This document shows positions 9,696 to 16,844 of a DNA stretch of 64,000 nt, piece by piece (position 1 is the first letter of the stretch; every line of letters begins with the position of its first letter). The stretch is taken from positions 186,001 through 250,000 of the forward strand of contig NZ_CP033069.1 of assembly GCF_003669015.1 (NCBI RefSeq). Reading direction: 5' to 3'. This DNA is from Acidovorax sp. 1608163. Lineage in GTDB: Bacteria; Pseudomonadota; Gammaproteobacteria; Burkholderiales; Burkholderiaceae_C. Below the pieces are notes generated by a model. The model did not search any database, was not told the DNA's origin, and saw only the letters and a program-made list of their open reading frames with translations. Both the position numbers and the translations under genes were made by a program.

Positions 9696-9799
9696 ACGTA
9701 CAGCATTGGACGCATTGCCCGGCCGGGTGTTGCGGCGTCACACCCACGTCACATCCCCCCGGCAAGGTTGCGCCTTTCCTTTTGTGCACCCTTGCCACT

Positions 9800-11197
9800 A
9801 TGTCTGCTTTCTTCTCCTTGAATCGTCTGGCCGCCAGCGTTGCGCTGGCTTGCGTTGCCCTGTCGCCAGCTTTCACTGCCCACGCCCAGCAAGCCTTTCC
9901 CTCCACGCTGGCCGGTCACGCCGTGATGCCTGCCATGACGGTGATTGCTGCCCCCGCCGATGCCCCGGCCGATCTGCGCCATGCGGGCAAGTTCACCACC
10001 GCGCAGCGCGTGGAAAAGCTGGGCTCGGTGGCGGGCCTTTCGGCTGGGCGCCCCACGGGCATTGGTCTGCCGTTTGACGGTCAGCCGCTGCAAGGGCACT
10101 CGGGCATCAAGCGCATGCCGGACGGCAGCTTTTGGCTGCTGACGGACAACGGCGCGGGCTCCAAGGCGAATTCGCCCGACTTCATGCTGCACCTGAGCCA
10201 CTACCAGGTGGATTTCCAAAGCGGCCAGTTCAGCCGCCAAAAGACCATCTTCCTGCACGACCCGGACAAGAAGGTGCCTTTCCGCATCACACAAGAGGGC
10301 ACCGACAAGCGCTACCTGACGGGCGCGGACTTTGACCCCGAGAGCTTTCAGTTTGCGGGCGGTGCGCTGTGGATTGGCGACGAGTTTGGCCCCTTCCTCA
10401 TCAAGGCCGATTTGAACGGCAAGGTGCTGGCGGTGTTTGAGACGAAGGTGGACGGCAAGGTGGTGCGCTCGCCCGATGCCCCCGGCGTGCTGATGCCCGG
10501 CGCGCCCGATGCCAAGCCCACCGCGTTCGATGTGAAGCGCTCCAAGGGCTTTGAAGGCATGGCCGCCAGCAAGGACGGCAGCAAGCTCTACGCCCTGCTC
10601 GAAGGCGCGCTGTGGAACGACGCCGCCAAGGCCTACGAGAACGTGGGCGGCAAGCAGTACCTGCGCGTGCTCGAATTCGATGTGAAGACCGAGCAATGGA
10701 CGGGCCGTCACTGGAAGTACGTGCTGGAGGCCAACCACCACGCGATTGGCGACTTCAACATGATCGACGCCACTATCTCGGGAGATGGCACAAGCGCCAT
10801 GGGCCTCATCATCGAGCGCGACAACGGCGAAGGCACGGCCGACAAGGCCTGCCCCACGGGCCAGCAGCGCACGGATTGCTTCCACGACCTGGCGCAGTTC
10901 AAGCGGGTGTACAAGGTGGAATTGAACGACGCCAACGTGGGCGGCGAAATCCGCAAGGTGGGCTACATCGACCTGATGAATATCCAAGACCCGCAGCGCT
11001 TGGCCAAGAAGCCGTTGAACAATGGCGTGCTCACCTTCCCGTTCTTCACCATTGAAAACGTGGACGTGGTGGACGACAAGCACATCGTGGTGGGCAATGA
11101 CAACAACCTGCCTTTCAGCTCCAGCCGCGACCCGAACAAGGCGGACGATAACGAGCTGGTGCTGTTGCAGGTGGAGGCGCTGCTCAAGGCGCGCTGA
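9800..11197 (+). CDS. Exported phytase-like esterase domain protein
   Basis: A 465-residue protein with a signal peptide (hydrophobic core SVALACVALSPAF, cleavage after AHA-Q near residue 29). The body matches the 'esterase-like activity of phytase' family (PF13449): GHSGIKRMPDGSFWLLTDNG, LWIGDEFGPFLIKAD, KGFEGMAASKDGSKLYALLEG and HHAIGDFNMID are its recurring blade motifs, consistent with a beta-propeller in the periplasm. A phosphoester substrate is usually assumed but rarely shown. The ATG at 9800 is chosen because it opens the signal peptide. The gene ends beside a pair of inverted GTTCGGGCTGAGC repeats, opposite the convergent SRAP gene. Confidence 0.88.
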   Translation: MSAFFSLNRLAASVALACVALSPAFTAHAQQAFPSTLAGHAVMPAMTVIAAPADAPADLRHAGKFTTAQRVEKLGSVAGLSAGRPTGIGLPFDGQPLQGHSGIKRMPDGSFWLLTDNGAGSKANSPDFMLHLSHYQVDFQSGQFSRQKTIFLHDPDKKVPFRITQEGTDKRYLTGADFDPESFQFAGGALWIGDEFGPFLIKADLNGKVLAVFETKVDGKVVRSPDAPGVLMPGAPDAKPTAFDVKRSKGFEGMAASKDGSKLYALLEGALWNDAAKAYENVGGKQYLRVLEFDVKTEQWTGRHWKYVLEANHHAIGDFNMIDATISGDGTSAMGLIIERDNGEGTADKACPTGQQRTDCFHDLAQFKRVYKVELNDANVGGEIRKVGYIDLMNIQDPQRLAKKPLNNGVLTFPFFTIENVDVVDDKHIVVGNDNNLPFSSSRDPNKADDNELVLLQVEALLKAR

Positions 11198-11247
11198 AGG
11201 TTGCACCGCCTGCGGGCGGATGTGGGACTGCCCAGGCACCGTGCCCT

Positions 11248-11273
11248 GGCTTCGACAGGCTCAGCCCGAACGG
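11248..11273 (+). repeat. GGCTTCGACAGGCTCAGCCC repeat, left member of a pair
   Basis: It pairs with the inverted copy at 11318-11343; together they can fold into a large stem-loop between two convergent genes. It also shares the flank CCGTGCCCTGGC with the copy at 20089. Confidence 0.8.
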
Positions 11274-11317
11274 GTAGGGTGGGGCGGGGTCGGGAGGGGG
11301 CTTGGTGCACCTACCGA

Positions 11318-11343
11318 CCGTTCGGGCTGAGCTTGTCGAAGCC
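11318..11343 (-). repeat. GTTCGGGCTGAGC repeat, right member of a pair
   Basis: Reverse complement of the copy at 11248, with one mismatch (CTTGTCG against CCTGTCG). The two arms enclose 44 bases and sit 20 bases from the end of the SRAP gene. Confidence 0.8.
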
Positions 11344-11362
11344 TTGCGCAACGCGTGAGCGC

Positions 11363-12154
11363 TCAGTCCAGCCAACCCTTGGGCGTCTTGTCGGCCTTCT
11401 TCTCGACCGGGTTGGCCAGCAGCGACTGCGCGGGGTACTGGCGCAAAAACTCTTTGGCCTTGTCGGTGCGGGCGGTCAGCCAAGCGTCGTAGGCGCCCTC
11501 GTTCAGGATGACGGGCATGCTCTTTTCGCTGCCCGGGGGCTGGTAGCGGTTGAGCAGCGCATGGTTGTTGGCGTTCACGGTAATGAGCGCGTAGCTGATG
11601 ATCTCTTCGCCCTCGGCCCCCTGCCAGCGGGCCCACAGGCCTGCCAGGCCCATGGGTTTGCCGTCGACGCGGGCAATGCGGGTGGGCACGGGCTTGCCCT
11701 TGCGGTGGTCGTCTGCATAAAAGGCCTGCATGGGCACGATGCAGCGCTGCCCCGCCAGCCAGGCTTCGCGAAAGGCGGTGCCGGTGCCCAGCAGGTCGGA
11801 CTTGGCCGTGGTCAGCTTGGGGGCGCGCAGCTTGGCGTCCGACGCCGACTTGACCCAGTGCGGCACCAACCCCCATTGCGCGGGCATCAGCACGCGGGTG
11901 CGGTCGGCGGGTGGTGTGGGGGCCGGGGCCTCTGCGGAGGGCGCATCGGCCGCCACGGCCTGGGGCGCAGCCGCCGTCACCTCAGGCCCTGCAGCTGCGG
12001 GCGCCCGCAGGGCGGTGGCCACGGGCCGGTGCACGATGAAGAACCCCGGCTTGCGCGGCCACAGCATCCGCTCGGCAGGCACCTCGGGGGGCTCCACGCC
12101 AAAGGCCTCGCGGTAGGTGTCTTCGGGGTGCAGGGTTTCGTACTGGGTGGTCAT
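11363..12154 (-). CDS. SRAP (YedK/HMCES-like) protein lacking catalytic residues
   Basis: A 263-residue member of the SOS-response-associated peptidase family. Active members crosslink to abasic sites in single-stranded DNA through Cys2. Recognisable parts are QWGLVPHWVK, FREAWLAGQRCIVPMQAFY, LAGLWARWQ and SMPVILNEGAYDAWL. The family's invariant MCGRY start is replaced by MTTQYE, the Glu of GFYEW is replaced (AFYADD), and the His before RMPVIL is gone (GSEKSMPVIL). A proline/alanine-rich insertion of about 45 residues (roughly 48-90) separates the N-terminal part from the core. No upstream in-frame start restores a Cys2. The protein is either a non-catalytic paralogue or acts by another mechanism. 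Confidence 0.82.
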   Translation of the reverse strand: MTTQYETLHPEDTYREAFGVEPPEVPAERMLWPRKPGFFIVHRPVATALRAPAAAGPEVTAAAPQAVAADAPSAEAPAPTPPADRTRVLMPAQWGLVPHWVKSASDAKLRAPKLTTAKSDLLGTGTAFREAWLAGQRCIVPMQAFYADDHRKGKPVPTRIARVDGKPMGLAGLWARWQGAEGEEIISYALITVNANNHALLNRYQPPGSEKSMPVILNEGAYDAWLTARTDKAKEFLRQYPAQSLLANPVEKKADKTPKGWLD

Positions 12155-12199
12155 GCGCGGATCGTACCGTGGAAAGCCTGGGTTTGGGTTAAAAATGCC

Positions 12200-12228
12200 T
12201 TCTAGCGCTTATCTAATAAGCGCTAGAA
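12200..12228. repeat. Dispersed TAGCGCTTAT palindrome, copy 2
   Basis: Perfect 13-bp arms TTCTAGCGCTTAT and ATAAGCGCTAGAA around CTA, lying between the divergent SRAP and acyl-CoA dehydrogenase genes. One of the best-preserved copies. Confidence 0.9.
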
Positions 12229-12350
12229 GCTATGAAAATAATAGCGTTTAGGTGCGATGCAAGGGCGTGCCGCGCCCTTGCGATGACCTGCGTCAAGCCG
12301 GGTGTCGCCTGCGTTCTGACAGGGGCCTGCGCGGTTTTCACAATGCCCGC

Positions 12351-13748
12351 ATGGACTTCAACCCCTCCCCCCTGGCGCGGCAGTTGTGCGATCGGCTCAA
12401 CGCCTTCATCGACCGCTACGTGCTGCCCTACAACGCCGCCTGGCATGCCGCCGTGCAGGCGGGCGACTACCCGCCGCCGTTTCTCGAAGACCTCAAGGCC
12501 CTGGCCCGCGAAGAGGGGCTGTGGAACCTCTTCTTGCCCACGCTGCGCGATGACGAGCCCGGCACGCGCCTGTCCAACCTGGACTACGCACCGCTGGCCG
12601 AAGCCATGGGCCGCCTGCCCTGGGCGGCCGAGGTGTTCAACTGCAGCGCACCGGATACCGGCAACATCGAGCTGCTGCACCGCTTTGCCAGCCCTGCGCA
12701 GCGCGTGCAGTGGCTGCAGCCACTGCTGCACGGCCAGTGCCGGTCGGCCTTTGCGATGAGCGAGCCGGACGTGGCCTCGTCCGACCCCACCAACCTGCAG
12801 ACCACGGTGCGGCGCGAGGGTGAAGTCCTGGTGCTCAATGGCCGCAAGTGGTTCATCACTGGCGCGGCGCACCCGCAGTGCCAATTGCTCATCGTGCTGT
12901 GCCGCAACGCCGATGGGGACGAAGACGCCGACCGCATCGACAGCCCCGACAGCCTGGGTGGCTCCCACCACCATGACCCCCACCACTGCCACAGCATGGT
13001 GCTGGTGCCCCTGGACACACCCGGGGTGGAGGTGGTGCGCAACATCCGCGTGCTGCACCACCACGCGCCCGAGGGGCATTGCGAAATTCGCCTGCACAAC
13101 GTGCGTGTGCCCGCCACCGCCTTGCTGGGCGCCTGGGGGCAAGGCTTTGCCATGGCGCAGGCGCGCCTGGGGCCGGGGCGGGTGCACCACTGCATGCGCA
13201 CCATCGGCCAGTGCGAGCTGGCCCTGCAACTGGCCGCCGAACGCGCGCTGGAGCGCCACGCCTTTGGCAAGCCGCTGTCTGAACAAGCCAATGTGCAGGA
13301 GTGGCTGGCCGACTCGCGCATCGAGATCGACCAGGCGCGCTGGCTGGTGCTGCACACGGCCTGGCTGCTGGACCAAGGCCCGCACGGGGAAGAACGCGGG
13401 GTGAAAACGGGGCAGGGCACTGGACAAGGCGCTGGGCCAGAAGCGGCCAACGCCCGGCAGGTGCGCGCGCAGGTAGCGGCCATCAAGGTGGTGGCAGCCC
13501 GGCTGCAGCAGCGCGTGGTGGACCGGGCCATGCAGATTTTTGGCGCCATGGGCCTGTCGCCCGATACGCCCCTGGCCGCCTTCTGGACCTGGGGCCGCGC
13601 CCTGCGCCTGATGGACGGGCCTGACGAGGTGCACCTGCGCACCGTGGCCCGGCAGGTGCTGGCCCAGGCGCGCGCGGGCCTGGGCAGCCACACGGCTTAC
13701 TTCACCACGCCCGAGCAGCTGGCGGCCCCGCCGCGCCTGAAGGCCTGA
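12351..13748 (+). CDS. Acyl-CoA dehydrogenase family protein
   Basis: A 465-residue FAD enzyme of the acyl-CoA dehydrogenase fold, expected to oxidise an acyl-CoA to the enoyl-CoA. Motifs in order: FAMSEPDVASSDPTNLQTT (FAD/substrate region), LNGRKWFITGA, the middle-domain strand, then ALERHAFGKPLSEQANVQEW and the C-terminal FGAMGLSPDTPLA and MDGPDEVHLRTVAR. These resemble the ACAD10/11 group. Two insertions stand out: a His-rich loop near residues 203-215 (GSHHHDPHHCHS) and a Gly/Gln-rich loop near residues 346-366. The ATG at 12351 begins the protein; the frame open upstream from 12252 has no family similarity. The gene stands alone. Confidence 0.9.
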   Translation: MDFNPSPLARQLCDRLNAFIDRYVLPYNAAWHAAVQAGDYPPPFLEDLKALAREEGLWNLFLPTLRDDEPGTRLSNLDYAPLAEAMGRLPWAAEVFNCSAPDTGNIELLHRFASPAQRVQWLQPLLHGQCRSAFAMSEPDVASSDPTNLQTTVRREGEVLVLNGRKWFITGAAHPQCQLLIVLCRNADGDEDADRIDSPDSLGGSHHHDPHHCHSMVLVPLDTPGVEVVRNIRVLHHHAPEGHCEIRLHNVRVPATALLGAWGQGFAMAQARLGPGRVHHCMRTIGQCELALQLAAERALERHAFGKPLSEQANVQEWLADSRIEIDQARWLVLHTAWLLDQGPHGEERGVKTGQGTGQGAGPEAANARQVRAQVAAIKVVAARLQQRVVDRAMQIFGAMGLSPDTPLAAFWTWGRALRLMDGPDEVHLRTVARQVLAQARAGLGSHTAYFTTPEQLAAPPRLKA

Positions 13749-13761
13749 GCGGCTTGGGGCT

Positions 13762-14229
13762 TCAGCCGCGCAAAAACTGCCCCAGCACGCCCATCAGGTC
13801 ACTGCTGTTGCCCAGGCCGCCCTGGGGCACCTGGCCCTGGGGCGTGAGCTGGTCCACCAGGCCGGGCAGCAGGTGGCTGAGCTGTTGGGCCACATCGGCC
13901 GGGGCTGCACCCACCTGGCTGCCCAGCTGCGACAGGGTGCCCTGGCCCAGCACGCTGGCCAGTTGCTCGCCCGAGATCGGCAGGTTGGTGCCCGTGCCAA
14001 TCCACGACTGCAGCACATTGCCCAGCCCCGCTTGCTGAAAGCGCTCTACCAGCCCCGCCAGCCCGCCGTGCGCGCCATCGTTGCCCAGCAGGGACAGCAC
14101 GGCTTGCACCAGCTGCGGGTTTTGGGCGGCCATGCCCAGCAGCCCGCCCAGGCCACCGCCTGCGGCAGTGCCCCCGGCCTGGCCTGCGTTGTTCAAGACT
14201 GCGCCGACGACTGAATCGAATAAACCCAT
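13762..14229 (-). CDS. YidB-like DUF937 protein
   Basis: A 155-residue protein starting MGLFDSVVGAVLN, followed by a glycine-rich stretch and the YidB/DUF937 core (FQQAGLGNVLQSWIGTGTN, ISGEQLASVLGQGTL, LLPGLVDQLTPQGQVP). Function is unknown; the sequence is hydrophilic, glycine- and glutamine-rich and has no signal peptide. The ATG at 14229 is used because the family begins with MGLFD. It is convergent with the acyl-CoA dehydrogenase gene, with 13 bases between the two. Confidence 0.85.
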   Translation of the reverse strand: MGLFDSVVGAVLNNAGQAGGTAAGGGLGGLLGMAAQNPQLVQAVLSLLGNDGAHGGLAGLVERFQQAGLGNVLQSWIGTGTNLPISGEQLASVLGQGTLSQLGSQVGAAPADVAQQLSHLLPGLVDQLTPQGQVPQGGLGNSSDLMGVLGQFLRG

Positions 14230-14503
14230 GGTGCTGCTCCCTGTGAAACCGTTGAAAAGGCGGGCGGGGTGGCCCACCGCTGCGCGGCACGGGCTGAGGG
14301 CCGGTTCAGGCTCTCAGCCGTGTGCGTGGGGCAGTGTGCCGCAAGCCACCATGGGCTTGCTGGGCCAATGGTCAACTTGTGCAAACTGGCGGGGCCGGTT
14401 GATTCAGCCTCTTTGAACTTGAAATCTCCGCTCGGGCCCGTGCCGAATCCCTAGCGGACAGAGTAGGCAGAGGACCGCTGCCTGGATTCTTTGAATTGTT
14501 CTG

Positions 14504-15226
14504 CTAGCCGCAGCTGCCCAGCGTCTTGCCCGCCATGGCGGGGCGCAGGGTGGCCAGCCACTGCTGGCGCTGGGCATCGGTCACAGCGGGCAGCTTGAGG
14601 GTGAAGCCCGGGGCGGCCTGGCGCTCCAGCACCACGCGGGCGGTGCGCACGCCCTGGGCGTTCAGGGTGGTCAGGCCCCGCTGCGCGGCCTCTTCGGTGG
14701 AGAAGCGGCCCAGCGACAGGCCCAGCTCCAGCGTGCCGCCCGCGCGGTCAAAGTCCACCTTGCGGGCGCGCAGCTCGGCGCGCTTTTTGTCCAGCGTGTC
14801 CTGGTCGTCAAAGCGGCCCATGTAGATCATCCAGCGCCCGGTGATGGGCGTGGGCTCCAGCGTCCAGCTGCCCTGGGGCAAGCTGGCGGCAGCGGTGCGC
14901 AGTGCCGCCGCCTGCTTGTCGTCAAACACGCCGGCCTGCAGGCATTCGCCCGCATCGGCGGCCGGGGCAGCTGCGGCCGTGGCAGCTGCGGCCGTGGCAG
15001 AGGCCCCGGCATCGGCCGCAGCCGCCGGTGGGGCGGGCGGCGTGGGGGCGGCGGTGGTGCCTTGCGTGCGCAGCACTTTCAGGGTCTCGGGGCGGATCTG
15101 CTGCTGCATGCGCAGGGGCTCGGCCTGCTCGGGTTGGGCCAGGCCTGCGCTGCGCAGCCAGCCCTGGGTGTAGGCGTAATAACCGGCATTGGCCAGCAGC
15201 AGGGCGATGACGGCAAGGCGCAGCAT
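14504..15226 (-). CDS. SPOR-domain membrane protein
   Basis: A 240-residue protein with an N-terminal membrane anchor (LRLAVIALLLANAGYYAYTQG), a long alanine/proline-rich linker (about residues 65-100) and a C-terminal SPOR-type domain (SWTLEPTPITGRWMIYMGRF ... LELGLSLGRFSTEEAAQRGL). SPOR domains bind denuded glycan strands at the division septum. The last third is atypical and extends beyond the usual domain. It lies 37 bases downstream of birA on the same strand and is probably the third gene of the SET/birA operon. Not identical in layout to FtsN or DedD, so no symbol is given. Confidence 0.8.
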   Translation of the reverse strand: MLRLAVIALLLANAGYYAYTQGWLRSAGLAQPEQAEPLRMQQQIRPETLKVLRTQGTTAAPTPPAPPAAAADAGASATAAAATAAAAPAADAGECLQAGVFDDKQAAALRTAAASLPQGSWTLEPTPITGRWMIYMGRFDDQDTLDKKRAELRARKVDFDRAGGTLELGLSLGRFSTEEAAQRGLTTLNAQGVRTARVVLERQAAPGFTLKLPAVTDAQRQQWLATLRPAMAGKTLGSCG

Positions 15227-15263
15227 GGGTGGGGGCTTCTCTCGGTTCAGTTCAAGGTGGGGG

Positions 15264-16124
15264 TCACAGCGGGGCGGCCACCACGGCAGGGCGCACGCTG
15301 ATCTCGGCACTGGTCACGGCCTGCATGCCCTGGGCGGTGTGCACCAGCAGCGCGCCGTCTTCGCCCACGCCATGGGCGGTGCCGGTCTGGCCGTCGCTCA
15401 GCGTCACAGGGCGACCCTGCAGCACATCGCGCGCAGCAAAGCGGGGCTGCACGGGCGCAAAGCCGCAGGCCTCAAAGCCCTGCAGCATGCCCACCAGCGG
15501 GGGCACGATGCGCAGCAGGGCGGCGGGCGCATCCAGGCCCGGCTCCACATCCTGCAGGCTGCCGGGGGGCATGCTCATGCCCTCGGCGCTGCGGGGCAGC
15601 ACATTGATGCCAATGCCCACTACCACGTAGCGGGCGGCGGTGCCATGCTGGCTGGCGCCGGGGGCGGCTTGTGCGGCCTGGGGCGATACGAAGCTGGCGG
15701 TCTCCACCAAAATGCCGCCCAGCTTGCGGTCGCCGCTCAGCCACAGGTCGTTGGGCCACTTCAGGCCAATGCGGGGGCTGTGGCCGGGCTGCAGCGGGGG
15801 CAGGGCGGGCTGCAGGCTCTCGGCCACGCTCACGCCCACGGCCAGCGACAGGCCGGACCAATCCTTGGGCGCCAGCGGCAGGCCCAAGGACAACATCAAC
15901 GACGCGCCTACATCGCTCTGCCACACCCGGCCCAGGCGGCCGCGTCCGGCGGTTTGCTGCTCGGCCACCAGCAGGGTGGGTTCGGTCTGCCCGGCCCGGG
16001 CGCGGCGCATCAGCTCGGTGTTGGTCGAATCGATGCTGGGCAGCACCTCGACCGTGAAGCCCGGCAACAGTGGGGCCACGGCCTCCCAGACGGCCTCGGC
16101 GGGCCAGCGGATGGGGGCGGTCAT
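15264..16124 (-). CDS. birA: Biotin-[acetyl-CoA carboxylase] ligase
   Basis: A 286-residue biotin protein ligase that activates biotin as biotinyl-AMP and attaches it to the carrier protein of acetyl-CoA carboxylase. Seen are the biotin-binding loop QQTAGRGRLGRVW (GRGR motif), KWPNDLWLSGDRKLGGILVE and VVGIGINVLPR, followed by the C-terminal SH3-like part. There is no N-terminal helix-turn-helix, so unlike E. coli BirA it should not act as a repressor. Its ATG overlaps the stop of the SET-domain gene by four bases (ATGA), indicating translational coupling. The open frame extends upstream to 16274 but only in antisense-like arginine-rich sequence. Confidence 0.93.
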   Translation of the reverse strand: MTAPIRWPAEAVWEAVAPLLPGFTVEVLPSIDSTNTELMRRARAGQTEPTLLVAEQQTAGRGRLGRVWQSDVGASLMLSLGLPLAPKDWSGLSLAVGVSVAESLQPALPPLQPGHSPRIGLKWPNDLWLSGDRKLGGILVETASFVSPQAAQAAPGASQHGTAARYVVVGIGINVLPRSAEGMSMPPGSLQDVEPGLDAPAALLRIVPPLVGMLQGFEACGFAPVQPRFAARDVLQGRPVTLSDGQTGTAHGVGEDGALLVHTAQGMQAVTSAEISVRPAVVAAPL

Positions 16125-16711
16125 GCCTTGCCGCCCTTGTCGCCCTTCGTGGCTTTGGTGGCCTTGGCTTTGCCCCGTGCAGCGCGGGGCTCTGGCGGGG
16201 GCAGGTCGGGCATGGGCGGGCGCCAGCCGCGCTTGGGGGCCAGCAGCGTGCCTCGGCAGGTGGCAGCGCCGCACCAGCAGGGGTATTCGGCCTTCAGTTT
16301 GGGGGTGTAGCGCTCTTCAATGATCAGGCCGTAGTCGTAGTTCAACTCGTCGCCCGCCTTGATGTTGCGCAGCGCGGTGATGAAAATGCGGCCGTCCTGC
16401 TCGTCGGCAAAGCAATTGGGATCGCAGCTGTGGTTGATCCAGCGGGCCGAGTTGCCACCGTAGTTGGCGTCGATCACCCGGTCCTCGTCCACATGGAAGT
16501 AAAACGTGTGGTTGGGCTGGCTGGGGTCGTGGGGGTGGCGGTCTTGCGCTTCTTGCCAGCTGATGATTTCGCCGGTGTATTCCACCAGCACCTCGCCAGC
16601 GGCGATGTCCTGCAGGGCAAAAACCCCTCTGCCGTGCACGCCCGAGCGCCGGGTCTGGATGCGGCGGCCGGAGTGGGCGTTGGGGTCGGCGGGCGTTGCA
16701 TTGCGGGCCAT
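16121..16711 (-). CDS. SET-domain protein (putative lysine methyltransferase)
   Basis: A 196-residue protein that is almost entirely a SET domain with a post-SET cysteine cluster. Motifs in order: GRGVFALQDIAAGEVLVEY, YFHVDEDRVIDANYGGN, the cofactor-binding WINHSCDPNC, the catalytic ELNYDYG, and CWCGAATCRG with Cys spacing for a zinc site. The tail is Ala/Lys-rich (RGKAKATKATKGDKGGKA). The family uses S-adenosylmethionine to methylate protein lysines; bacterial targets are mostly unknown. It begins the SET-birA-SPOR operon and is divergent from topB, with a long alternating purine-pyrimidine tract between them. The ATG at 16711 fits the domain start; the upstream extension is not coding. Confidence 0.9.
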   Translation of the reverse strand: MARNATPADPNAHSGRRIQTRRSGVHGRGVFALQDIAAGEVLVEYTGEIISWQEAQDRHPHDPSQPNHTFYFHVDEDRVIDANYGGNSARWINHSCDPNCFADEQDGRIFITALRNIKAGDELNYDYGLIIEERYTPKLKAEYPCWCGAATCRGTLLAPKRGWRPPMPDLPPPEPRAARGKAKATKATKGDKGGKA

Positions 16712-16735
16712 GGCAAAAACTCTGTTAACTTGATG

Positions 16736-16782
16736 GTGCACACATGTGTGTGCGTGCGCGTGTATGCGTGTGCATGCGCGTG
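16736..16782. promoter_or_regulatory. 47-base alternating purine-pyrimidine tract
   Basis: From 16736 to 16782 every base alternates purine and pyrimidine (mostly GT and GC steps), the sequence type that forms left-handed Z-DNA under negative supercoiling. It lies between the divergent SET and topB genes, about 25 bases from one start and 60 from the other, so it is in or next to both promoters. Structure and regulatory role are inferred. Confidence 0.6.
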
Positions 16783-16844
16783 AGAGCCGAATTGTAGAAG
16801 CGCCCGCAACCCGGGCAACCAGAATGACTGGCGAGAGCCCCAAA

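Noticed and set aside
14230..14503. Possible tRNA or small RNA in the gap between the YidB-like and SPOR genes
   Set aside because: No cloverleaf, no T-loop consensus and no clear promoter-terminator pair could be found by reading.
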